From positions 124,001 to 188,000 of the forward strand of contig WHVD01000056.1 in NCBI GenBank assembly GCA_015178975.1: 64,000 nucleotides of DNA, in the 5' to 3' direction. Below the pieces are notes generated by a model. That model saw only the letters and a program-made list of their open reading frames with translations, did no database searches and was not told where the DNA came from. A program made the translations under genes and the position numbers. The stretch comes from Hysterangium stoloniferum (taxonomy: Eukaryota > Basidiomycota > Agaricomycetes > Hysterangiales > Hysterangiaceae). Within the stretch, counting starts at the first letter, position 1; each line of letters opens with the position of its first letter. Of this stretch, positions 47,058 to 56,869 are shown one piece after another.

Positions 47058-47290
47058 ATATTGAGCTATCTAAGAGAATCCCCTGAATACATTACACCTT
47101 CTCACAGCCAACAACCTTCACATTACAATCTACTTTAATGCTTTTGGAAGTTTTCCTTCTCTTTGATGGGCTAAGGTTTGGATCTTTTTGATTGTGTGGC
47201 TGGCCAACATGGTCACATTTGTAATGAATCTTTCATTCATATATGTGGTTTCGGTTGCTCTCTAAGGAAGCAAGCTATCTCAGATATATA

Positions 47291-48049
47291 CTTTCAGAAT
47301 AAATAAATAAATACATACTTGTCACTGGGAGCTCAGACTTGTACTGCCAATTAACATAAATAGCTTTCTCTGAGTCTAACCAGAGAATATGCTCTATATT
47401 GAGCTTTAATAAAGGATCAATCATGTAACATGAGAAATAGTGTATTAGCTGTCAACTGTGAGAGGTGTGGGGAGTGGGACCAAAAGTGCCTCAAACAATG
47501 CTTACACAGTGATGCATCCCGGCAACTTAACATTTGATCATCAATAGGATTGGATCAGGAGTCCAGTGATCATTGTGGCAGCAATCACTGAAAATTGATC
47601 AGCTAAGCCTTTGTATGGGGGAAATAATGATATCCCCAGATCATCCTTGTCAATCCTCCCTATGCCAATGTTCCGACTTGCCCAGAATCTCTGGCATTCC
47701 TGGAAATATGCACACTTAGGTCATTATAGTGTTAGGATCCATTTACAGATAGTATCAGATGTCCATGGACATTCCAACTCACTTCCTTTGTTCCACATAT
47801 GGTAACTGACTGGTTGACAGATGTTCATTCATTTGTTTATTGTTCTTGCTCTTATTTCCTGATCTGTCCCCATCCTTGTATCCTCATTTATCTGACCTGT
47901 TATTATATCCTTAGTTTGGAAACAGTTTTAAATAAGTCTTATTATACTCCCAGACTTGTAGTACAATTACTGGAACATCTATATACATAGTCTTCCATAG
48001 TCATGTACTTACTCTTTAGTTTTAATCTCGACTTAGTTAACCTTCTCCT
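47291..48049. other. Unassigned stretch
   Basis: AT-rich with short open frames only (for example 47611-47805). I recognise no gene or repeat end. Part may be the upstream portion of the K-type LTR. Confidence 0.4.
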
Positions 48050-48364
48050 TTGTTCTGTCTATCCACTTGATATCCAGAACTCTCTGGACTCTGGACATCC
48101 AAAGCCCCCAGGAACTCCAAGTATCTGTAAACACTCTGGATATATCTACCCTCTGAAATATGGATACCCAAGTGAGTGCATGAGGGCACAGCACATAAGC
48201 TGAAGCCAAGTCTATTCTGCACTCTGGTATATATTCCAATACTCCCCAAACTAATCCCCAGAAACTCCTTGGACTAATCCTCTGGAACTCTGTGGGCATT
48301 TACTGGGAAGTGTCCAGAATATCCACTGGAGAATCTGCCTGGAGATCTGGAACTTAACAGTTAC
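48050..48364 (+). repeat. K-type LTR 3' end
   Basis: CTGGAACTC-type repeats, the stem-loop motif at 48181-48212, and an ending GGAACTTAACA. It resembles 49911-50015 plus 50435-50617. The start was not found. Confidence 0.5.
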
Positions 48365-48412
48365 ACCCCAAATACATCCTGATCCAGTCTCTACTCCTCT
48401 TGTCTGTCTTTA

Positions 48413-49905
48413 TGTTAAGGGTACGTACACGGTGGGTTTCCAGAGAAACCCACGGGGAATCCAGTAGGACTTGGCTTCAGCTTATAGGCTGTGCCCTCAC
48501 AAGAGTGTGTTGTCCAATTTCAAACAGGTGGATGGGAAACCTGGGGAGTCCAGGCAGAGTTCATGGGTCGAAGGGTCGGGGAGTCAAGATAAATGAGTTG
48601 GAGGTTAAGAGATAGATGCATCAGAGCCCGTGGGCTCCGACTAGCGAGAGCAGTGTAATTCAGAGAGGAGTTTAGGGTGGAAAATGTACTAGATTACTGG
48701 GGAGAATCTAAGCTGATTTTCTGACTGGATTGTATATACAACATCTGCCAGACTATATAGACTGTGGAATGAATAACATACCAAATCCAGTAATAATGAA
48801 ACAAAACTAGCAAAACATAAAATGGGATAAGTAAACATCAAATTTGGTGTTAGGAACAGGACAGAACAGAGCAGAGTCCAAATCGTGACAAATCATAAAC
48901 CATAATGGGAAACAGAGTGGGAGCGGAGTCCAAATCGTGACAAATCATAAACCATAATGGGAAACGGAGTGGAAGTGGAGTCCAAATCGTGACTGTGAGA
49001 GGTATGGCGAAATACACTCAGGAAATATAGTCGGATGAGCTCTTACTATATTTCTTTTATTATTTCTGTTTTCTCTCTTTTATTATATCTATAATTAGTT
49101 CGACGACCTATGTATGTGGTACATCGACTCTTGTGGGTGCACACACGCCAGACTTATGTATTCTAGCACCCGTAGTTTAGAACTCAGACACTTTTACACC
49201 GCAACCACAACTTACCCAGACACCTGTTAGTGTCCTGTAAGTTGTGATTGGTGTATTGTCTCGACCGTCACAGACGGGCTTTAGCTACCCACTCAATTAG
49301 AGTTTCGAACTGTACCAGTTGAAACTCAATCCTTATCTCAACCCGCGTGGACGACATCCACGCTACTCTATTATTCGACTCTCTAGTTACTTTACTTGCA
49401 CTCAAGCAGTCATTCAGAATCGCACTTAACAGTCAATTCTACTTATTTGTTCTAGCTCTCTACCTTACTTTAGATAGCTACTTCTCTCTACTGTATTGAA
49501 CTAAGCAGTCAATACGTGTTCAGTCTGTATTAGACTTAGACAGTCAATACATCCTGGTGTCATACCTAAACGGTCGATATTCTTCATATATAGAACGGTT
49601 AGAACTTCCACCACTCTTCACAGTGACAGGTCATTTGACTAAAACAGGAATGGGGCTCAGTTAGAGGGATGACGGGTTTTCTGAGCAGGGTTCGGTGACT
49701 GATGTGTGGGACGAGGTCGGACATAGACAGGGACAGAGTCCAGTGGGTATTCAGGAAACTGATACACGACGTAATGAAGTCGAACATGGACAAGTCTGAT
49801 GTACAGAGTCTGGCAGGAATTCCAGTGAACTGATAATTGGTGCATATAGGGTGTGGGTGCGTATAAGTTAGTGCCCAGAGTCCGGCAGGAATTCCAGTCA
49901 TAACA
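48413..49905 (-). mobile_element. Solo H LTR, split by solo A LTR
   Basis: Minus-sense H LTR with plus-strand ends TGTTAAGGGTACG and CCAGTCATAACA, with exact TSD CTTTA at 48408-48412 and 49906-49910. About 860 bp without the insert. Stem-loop motif at 48467-48500. Confidence 0.95.
48994..49622 (-). mobile_element. Solo A LTR (629 bp)
   Basis: TGTGAGAGGTATGG to CCACTCTTCACA, with exact TSD GTGAC at 48989-48993 and 49623-49627. Confidence 0.96.
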
Positions 49906-49910
49906 CTTTA

Positions 49911-50617
49911 CACTCAATTTCTGGAACTCCCACAGGAGCTCTGGAATCTAATCTTCCTTGTAGGTGTTCTGTCAGCTTGAAATATGGACACCCAAATGAG
50001 TGTACAAGGGCACAGTGTCACGAATCGATTATTCTTCAATAAAGTCGAATAATATTCTACAGATCGAATTGAAAGCCTCATTTGATGAAGTATATATTCA
50101 CCCTGTCGATGACATAAGAGGCTATTACCAGTCGCGAGAACTCACGGAAGTATTTGTCGAAGAAGTTACGACAAGATAGATTACTAGTATCACTAATTTA
50201 CAGATATTTTGACTGACTTCCCTCGCTCCTTTTGTAGCCCTTTTATGCTTTTCTTCATATTGTTATGACTATGTTATGAACTAATAATGAAATCATACAT
50301 GACATCAAAATGAGACATGTCGAAAGAGATTCGATGTTGTCAAATAATGTTTGGGTTTGTCGAGTCGAATTTGATGAGTCGAAGAGTTGTCAAAAGTTAC
50401 CTTTGAATATTTGTGACTTGTGATGGTTATGACACACAGCACATAAGCTGAAGCCAAGTCCATCCCTGTACTCTGGTAACTATTCCAATGCACCTTGTAC
50501 TAATCCCCAGAAACTCCCTGGACTATTACCTGGAGACTCCATGGGACATTCCTGGAAGGCATTTGGAATATTGCTGGAAAATCTGTGGCTTGAGGAGATC
50601 TGGGAACTTAACACACA
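49911..50617 (+). repeat. K-type LTR end, split by solo C LTR
   Basis: 49911-50015 and 50435-50617 join across the C insertion and match 48050-48364 in order: CTCTGGAATCT, GAAATATGGACACCCAA, stem-loop motif, GGAACTTAACA. The C element landed inside the stem-loop. Confidence 0.6.
50016..50434 (-). mobile_element. Solo C LTR (419 bp)
   Basis: TGTCACGAATCGATT to GGTTATGACA, with exact TSD CACAG at 50011-50015 and 50435-50439. Confidence 0.95.
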
Positions 50618-50762
50618 CAGTGCTAGGAAGCTAAAACACAATGTAAACAAGTGTTGGGGGTGCCATGAAGGGTAATGACATGGGCAGAGGTTCTGATAAT
50701 GAGACAATGAGGGTTTCCTAGTGTAAAACAGGTTGTGAGGGTCCAAAACAATGGGATCCTAA

Positions 50763-50962
50763 CAGGTCACAAAACTGTCCCAATGATTGGCTATTTTTAA
50801 ATATTCACTGTGACATCAATGTCCATCAATATTATGTAATATTTGGTAATAGAAAAGTAGTATCTGTGAGAATATTTTCACTATTTTAGGAAATTTATTT
50901 GATTAGTTATAAAACATTTAATGGGAATTACCAAAATATTGGGACAGTTTTGTGAGCCACTG
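50763..50962. mobile_element. Tc1-type MITE (about 200 bp)
   Basis: The left end CAGGTCACAAAACTGTCCCA and the reversed right end CAGTGGCTCACAAAACTGTC share TCACAAAACTGTCCCAAT. TA is found at both flanks (left TAA). No coding sequence. The end sequence and TA target fit Tc1/mariner. Confidence 0.7.
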
Positions 50963-51102
50963 TATATAATATTCACTTTTAAGAGCATATAACAATATAG
51001 AGCATTTCACATATAGTATTTAACATTTTTTAGAGCCTCTGTCATAAGCAAAGTTGTTTTAGTGTCTCATACCTTCCTAACCTTCCTAATTAGGAAGGTA
51101 TG

Positions 51103-51529
51103 TGTCACAACCATCACAAGTCACAACATTGTCACAAAACAATCAAAGGTAATATTCGACAACTCTTCAACACATCAAATTCGACTTGACAAACCCAAAC
51201 ATTATTCGACAACATTGAATCTCTTTTGACATGTCTCATTTCAACATCATGTATGATTTCATTATTAGTTCATAACATAGTCATAACGATACGAAGAAAA
51301 GCATAAAAGGGCTACGAAAGGAGTGAGGGAAGTCAGTCGAAATATCTGTATATTAGTGATATTAGTAATCTATCTTGTCATAACTTCTTCGACAAATACT
51401 TCTGTGAGTTCTCGTGACTGGTAATAGCCTCTTACTTCATCGACAGGGTGAATATATACTTCATCAAATGAGGCTTTCAATTCGATCTGTAGAATATTAT
51501 TCGACTTTATTGAAGAATAATCGATTCGT
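51103..51529 (+). repeat. C LTR with altered 3' end
   Basis: Starts TGTCACAACCATCAC and follows the other C copies to CGATTCG, but the final bases GTGACA are replaced. No TSD with the left flank GTATG. It may be truncated, or be one LTR of a lost element. An imperfect palindrome (ACCTTCCTAA..TTAGGAAGGT) precedes it at 51071-51100. Confidence 0.7.
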
Positions 51530-52195
51530 TGTAAGTTCGTTACTAGGAAAAGACCTAATAACCTGTGCGCAACGGTCAAGTCTTTATGACAGTCACTGAC
51601 ACAGTCGTTCTTGAAACCAGTCTATAACCAAACACACTCGGAGCGAGAGGCTAGATATCGGACCTTGGATGACGTAAACGAAGATGAATACAAAAGGCTG
51701 ATGTAAGCCCAATGAGAACTTCAACAATAAGAGACACCACAGTATCCCTTACTGGCCATAGGAGTGAGACTGAGAGTAAGACTTAAGAGATTGTCCTTAA
51801 GAATGAGCTTTGAAATGAGATACAACGAAATTGCTTGTTCAATAGTGGGCAAAAGAGAGGCCCTTATATACATGAGAGAGCACAGGTCAAATCAAACATC
51901 TACAAACAACGACACAATAATGATGCAATATGGTGTGAGTCATCTCTGAGTCATCACAATAGGAGTGTTAGTAAAGCTGTGAACAATAATAGGGGGAGAG
52001 CTGCGCTGAACAATAAGAGAATGACAAACAAAAGATGAGATCAGACATGTGATACGGATAAATGGGGAAACACAATGGAACAATAGGGGAAGTGAGTCAG
52101 ACAATAGGGATGATGGAGTAATAGAAGTGATAGCTGATGAAACATCAATGACATGAGTCAGAAACACAAGAATCCCATGATAATGCATCACCCTC
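51530..52195 (-). repeat. Probable LTR-like sequence, unassigned
   Basis: Starts TGTAAGTTCGTTAC and has on the minus strand a TATA-like CATGTATATAAGGGCC near 51870. No coding frame and no confirmed end or TSD. The composition resembles LTR U3/R sequence. Confidence 0.3.
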
Positions 52196-52299
52196 AAATG
52201 CTATGCTTGATTTCGAAATCTTGACAATATTACCAATCGATGAACCGAGATTGGACGTATTGTGTTCCTAGTTTTGCAGTATAAGGAGGGGACACAATC

Positions 52300-52849
52300 A
52301 ATCACCATTTTAGAACCAGGTGGTGAGTAGGCTCCACAACCACACAAGGAACACGAATCGACGACGACCTCAATGAGGCTCTACTTGACTTCCCTCTGGA
52401 ACTGGGGTCCTAAATAACTTGGGTCCTCTGTGATCTCCTACTGGAGTGAACGTTGCCATGTAATAGATTCCCAATGACGGTGGGGAACAGTCCTGCTGGA
52501 ACACTCGATCGAACCGATAGTGGAGGATTTCGGAGGAGCCATCATAGTGCTCTATACGAATGAAGACAGGATCATCTGGAGCATATGGGAGTCAAATACC
52601 TTGTCGACGGAGGAAACGATGGTATTTCTTGGAGGAGCATGAGTGGGCTGGCAGGGGCTTGGAAATGATGTCTGAGGATGAGGAGAAGCGAGATGTTATT
52701 GGCTGGAGTTCTATTTGGGAGTGAAGAGTCTGTTTTGAGTAGGAACTGAGGGTTACTTTGGAGGACGATGCAGTGTTGAACATGATGGAGTTTTGGTCGT
52801 CTGTTTGATGAAACTGATTTGGCTGTGTAGAAGTCATCTTGAGTGCCAA
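52300..52849 (-). CDS. Small unrecognised gene or fragment
   Basis: ATG at 52847-52849. TATATATA lies just upstream on the minus strand (about 52853-52860), too close for a normal leader, so an in-frame later ATG (52837) is also possible. The frame reads KYHRFLRRQGI to a TGA at 52592 and continues in the same frame as LPYAPDDPVFIRIEHYDGSS, LHYRFDRVFQQD and FTPVGDHRGPKLF to a stop near 52375. The TGA could be a mutation or part of a very small intron. No family recognised. The sequence looks like a compact globular protein. Confidence 0.35.
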
Positions 52850-53480
52850 AGTATATATAAGAATTTGTGCTTGTGACGTGACTTGAAACTATTGCCATAT
52901 AGGTTACTTTCCGATTGAACTTTCTACATCGTGACAGTATGCCATGACACTACATACAATTTTTTTGGTGTAACCCCAGAACCCATGTCATTTAAATGTT
53001 ACATTTTGTTATTTTAGACTTTAGTAAGTTTATATAAGCATTAATATTACTCAAGGAAAGGCTACAACTAAGCATGTGCCAATTAAAGTGGTGCACAAGG
53101 TATATTTCACCAGGAAACTGCACACAAGATGTAATGTTTTGATAATCTAATGTCAAATACAATTTTATTTTGATAATTTACAATACAAAATTGATGAAGT
53201 ATATACTAATTTGGAAAAAGAAACATATTACAGCACTTTCCTACAGCCCCAAAGCTCACGTAATTTAACATACCCTCAAGCACTAGCACTTAAGACTCTG
53301 TCATCCCACACAACATATCATTTTGCCATTGGCACAGGCACTCGTGCACCACCACAATGCCACAATGCCAGGGGAAGTTTTATCCCGACTCACAAACTTC
53401 AACTTGAAACTTGACTCACTACCTCAACCATGCAGAGCGATTTAGTGTTAGCAGACAGATTATATCCATACTGTCATTAC
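52850..53480. other. Intergenic, no firm gene
   Basis: AT-rich. One frame at 53211-53414 lacks any recognisable motif and is probably chance. Confidence 0.4.
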
Positions 53481-54160
53481 ACCGACAAAATGACAGATGT
53501 AATGAACGGTTGGCAGTCCTCAATTACTGAAAAAAATACTGTTTGATTGTAGTAAACACATGATCCATAGGTTATGCACTGTATGACCCTAATGTAACTA
53601 CCAAAGTCAAAGTTGGGGATGTTGACTATATTGCCTTTGGGTGTTTCATTCGATTTTTTAATGTAACGCTACCCAAGGGTGATCCCAGCAACTCTAAGGG
53701 TGTTCCTCAAGATTATGAGCAACTGGAAGTGGACAATAGACAATATAATGTATCATTCTCAGGAGGCGGGTTTCATTGAAGCTACTACGACAAATGAGGT
53801 TGGGATGAGTGGTGGATTAATGGGGTTTGTGGCTCAATGAATCTGCCTTTGCTAATATTTATGCCATGCTTATATAGTCTGCTTCTCACTGCCACTGCTG
53901 GGGATACTGTTTGTCAACTTTTATATCACCTCTAGATAGCTAATGGATTTTTTAGAAACTTGTGTATAAATCCAAGCGGGACAGAGGTGTGACCCTGTTG
54001 ACCAAAGCGGAGACTTGGCATCTTGATGCATTGCAAATCCTCTTTTTTAGAGACTACATAACAAAGCATCATGAATCCTGGTTATCATTCATGAATGAAA
54101 CATGTGGATATGGTATTCACTTGGAAGAAATCATTTTTGTCACAGGTGAGTGAGCTCGTC
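53481..54160 (+). pseudogene. Degenerate basidiomycete-specific hypothetical gene
   Basis: Plus-strand pieces: MTDVMNGWQSSITEKNT at 53489 on, a possible short intron, then GYALYDPNVTTKVKVGDVDY, FGCFIRFFNV, SNSKGVPQDYEQLEV and SGGGFH. Two TGA stops follow inside HxSYYDKxGWDEWW, and then LLTATAGD. A further exon (53962-54153) reads TLLTKAETWHLDALQILFF, ITKHHESWLSFMNE and GIHLEEIIFVTGE, and ends at a likely donor (GGTGAGTGA). I have seen this order in many hypothetical proteins of mushroom-forming fungi; their role is unknown. The gene is cut at 54203 by a solo LTR and has stops, so it is likely dead. Confidence 0.55.
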
Positions 54161-54202
54161 AATTGCAAGCTTCCTTGACAGCATCTGAATACTGGAGCAC
54201 CC

Positions 54203-54923
54203 TGTTACGACCGTGTCACAACCCTTCGCACACCGATGGTCCCCGATGGTATATCGTAGTTATACGTCTTCAATAAGACAAGACCTCAGAAGCCGTCGGT
54301 CCCCCGACGCTGACGTATGCTCTCCGGTCAATCAAACCCGACTACGCCTTTCTGTCTGGTTATGCTTTGATATGTCCCTTTCATCATGTTGATCCGTTCC
54401 ACTCTATGTTTCACATATGTCTATCTATATTTTTAGTCCTCGAACTATTTCCTTTTATCGTAATTCCATTCTCGGTTATCATCGGCCTCCGAACTAATCA
54501 TAAACCTCCCGTTCCTAGTCAAGCTTAATGCTAATACCGTTTTCTGCCCTTCTCCCCATTAGTATTTTCTAGACGCCTGTTACTTGTATATGAACCCGCT
54601 GTAGTTGTAGTTACTAGGCAATCAGAATATCGACTCAGAATACCCTCATACGTCTGCAGCAGTCTCATACTAAGAATCCCCCATCCGCCTTCGCGTGCGC
54701 TCGCCCACTCTCGGCCCCGACCCCTTGGCCCGACACTTGACTTGTCCCTCGGTTCCAATCGGTATCTTGCCGAAAGGTTCTTCTTAGGATTTAGTCTTCA
54801 CCCGTCTGAAATTTAAGGACAACCAACGGATGAATTGCGAGGGTGCAGCACATAAGCTGAAGCCAAGTCCTTCCGATCGGTCCCCGTCGGCCACCGACAT
54901 TAGTCAGTTTCTAGTTCTTAACA
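54203..54923 (+). mobile_element. Solo D' LTR (721 bp), copy 3
   Basis: TGTTACGACCGTGTCAC to AGTTCTTAACA, with exact TSD CACCC at 54198-54202 and 54924-54928. More diverged at its 5' third than copies 1 and 2. Stem-loop motif at 54837-54870. Confidence 0.96.
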
Positions 54924-54928
54924 CACCC

Positions 54929-55060
54929 TAACAGTTTATGTGAGGGTGCAACACATAAGTTGAAGCCAAGCTTCACTACGTTTATAGAGTCAGACCTCCC
55001 AACTAGTCTGATCTCTATTGTCAGCCCCTTGATTAACTCATTTCCCTTCATCAGCCCTCC
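54929..55060 (+). repeat. Fragment with stem-loop motif (L)
   Basis: TAACAGTTTATGTGAGGGTG begins a stretch with a variant of the conserved motif at 54940-54973 (paired change CAAC/GTTG in the stem). It is probably a remnant of another LTR, cut by the E insertion at 55061. Confidence 0.45.
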
Positions 55061-56322
55061 TGTAATGTATTCAGGGGATTCTCTTAGATAGCTCAATATA
55101 TGCTATAGTGTCATAGAGCTTCAACAATAAAACAAGCAAAGGTCCAGTAATTTAAATACTGATAGATTAATGAGCTGCACTATGAAGCTTAAACAACTCA
55201 AATCAATGCTTATTTTGATTATTGAAAGGTTCAATAGAACTGTGTATGACTCTTTTAGCAAATACAAGAACTATTCCTTGAGAATAGGGGCTGGAAGCTG
55301 AATATATGCGCAGTAACTTGGCAGAGACTTGATATAAGAGCTTCGGATTTTTGTATGCTTATTTGTAACTATTAATAGTTATTTAACAAGGTGTTAAATA
55401 ATTTATTAATAGAGAAAATAATATATATTGGATTATCTGAGTGCTTGTACTTGATTAATTCAATAAACTTAGGGCTGGGCCTTGAATAATCTAGTATTGG
55501 CAAGGATTTCAGTAAGGATACTTAGATACTTATTAGGTTTATTATCTAATTAATAAGCCTAAAGGGTAGCTATGAGGCTGGGGAACTTAGATGATTAGCT
55601 AAGTCCAAGAGTTGCTGACAAAGATTCAAGATGCTGCAAGTGTAGGTGCTTGCAGTGAGTGTATCAGACTAAGGCTATTATTGTCCTTAGGATGATTAGA
55701 TAAGCTGGTGCTGTGCTGCAAATATGTGAGATAGATTGGTTTTATTGGAAACTTGGCCCTCCTTATATACATTTTGACAACTCAATGATTAGCTAACTAT
55801 TTAGTTTATGAGGTCATTAGTGAGATCATCATGACCTCATATTCTACTCATTATTTACCCTTTGTTTATCATGTGATTCCCTTCCCTGAGACAAGGGTTC
55901 TAACCTCTTGCTTGAACAGGAAGGTTCAAGGCCGCGGTCCCGGGACGGAAGCAAACGATGAGTCGGCGGAATCTAATAATGACTCGGGTAGTCACATTCG
56001 TGACCTTTGTGACATCCCGACACCGGAGGCTTATCTAATAAGTCACATGACTTCAAAAATGCGCAAACTAGGCTGCAGCAAGGTGCCGAAAGGTAATAAC
56101 TAAGTAAATAAAATATAAATAATTAGTTAAAAATTATAATAAATTAACTAAGATATAATAGCATAATATGAGTTCATATATGCTATTATTATGCAAAGTT
56201 AAAAGGAATAGAGCCTTATATTTCACAATAAAAATATAATAAAAATACAATAAATTCGAAAGAATATTAAATAATCCACAGAAAATTAAGAGGATATTAT
56301 GATATGATGCTGATACATCACA
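55061..56322 (-). mobile_element. Solo E LTR (1262 bp)
   Basis: Plus-strand ends TGTAATGTATTCAGG and GATACATCACA, with exact TSD CCTCC at 55056-55060 and 56323-56327. Nearly identical in reverse to the copy at 44981 except for the minisatellite. Confidence 0.95.
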
Positions 56323-56367
56323 CCTCCAACTTAGAGCATTCTCCCTTCCCACAGCTTAGATGTTAAC

Positions 56368-56689
56368 TGTTATGAACTGTGTCTTACGCATGCCCTGAAT
56401 AAACACGAGGATAAACACGATGTCACAAACAACAATAACACTTTGACCACGAACCGTAAATATTTCTTTTTGTCCATTTCCTATTGTTACAATCCCATTG
56501 TCCTACCGTCTCTTTTGTGCCATGGGATTCATTGTTCGCATCCACATAAATACGAGCACTACCAATGTATGTTCCTCAGTCGATTTACAATATTCGTGTC
56601 GACTGAGATACTATATTTGTAATAGGTTCGATCTTTTATATCAGTCGATTTACAATCTTCGTGTCGACTGAGATACTATATTTGTAATA
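56368..56689 (+). repeat. Copia 5' LTR
   Basis: 322 bp. Contains two copies of a block starting CAGTCGATTTACAAT and including CGTGTCGACTGAGATACTA, each itself partly palindromic (CAGTCGA..TCGACTG). Confidence 0.95.
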
Positions 56690-56702
56690 GGTTATGGGCC
56701 CC
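56690..56702 (+). other. Copia primer site (half-tRNA type)
   Basis: GGTTATGGGCCCC directly follows the LTR. It is complementary to an initiator-Met anticodon-loop type sequence (GGGGCCCATAACC includes CAT), as in copia-like elements that prime with a half tRNA rather than the 3' CCA end. Confidence 0.6.
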
Positions 56703-56869
56703 GACCCACGTTGCTGAACCGAACCAAACTTTTGATTATTTGAACCGAACTCCTGAACCCCGAACCGACACTGACCCCAACTCAGTTACAATCAATTAGC
56801 TGACCCCGAACCCGAACCCAAATCGAACCTGACCCGAACCACATTTGCCGCCACACCTAGTGAAAAGTA

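Larger units (their letters stand above)
44981..47096 (+). mobile_element. Solo E LTR, split by solo D' LTR
   Basis: TGTGAGGTATCAGC to GAATACATTACA, with exact TSD CCTTC at 44976-44980 and 47097-47101. About 1390 bp without the insert. TATA box ATGTATATAAGGAGGG at about 45655. Confidence 0.95.
44235..47290 (-). pseudogene. MULE-type transposase relic with an intron, split by solo E LTR
   Basis: On the minus strand, 47290-47102 gives a zinc-finger-like start (IHYKCDHVGQPHNQKD, SPSKRRKTSKSIKVDC). It continues across the E insertion (TSD CCTTC) as VVVEHHWKHNGHG. Then come MKES and CRWLDVRVDEGFDKNSIKAM pieces; a GT..AG intron at about 44693-44735 (GTATTTTC to TTTTAAAAG); QKLQEKGW..ADFEKMLGEA; the first-Asp motif MCLDSTHNT at about 44350; and MFLNTILVQDLVTGRGVPLA. 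These are hallmarks of Mutator-like transposases. Several stops. The C-terminal catalytic half is lost at the minisatellite (44225). The intron hints at host-like or old domesticated coding. Confidence 0.7.

Noticed and set aside
52572..52898. A 108-aa frame beginning upstream of the TATA-like box
   Set aside because: The overlapping frame from 52849 continues beyond its stop with protein-like sequence and fits better.
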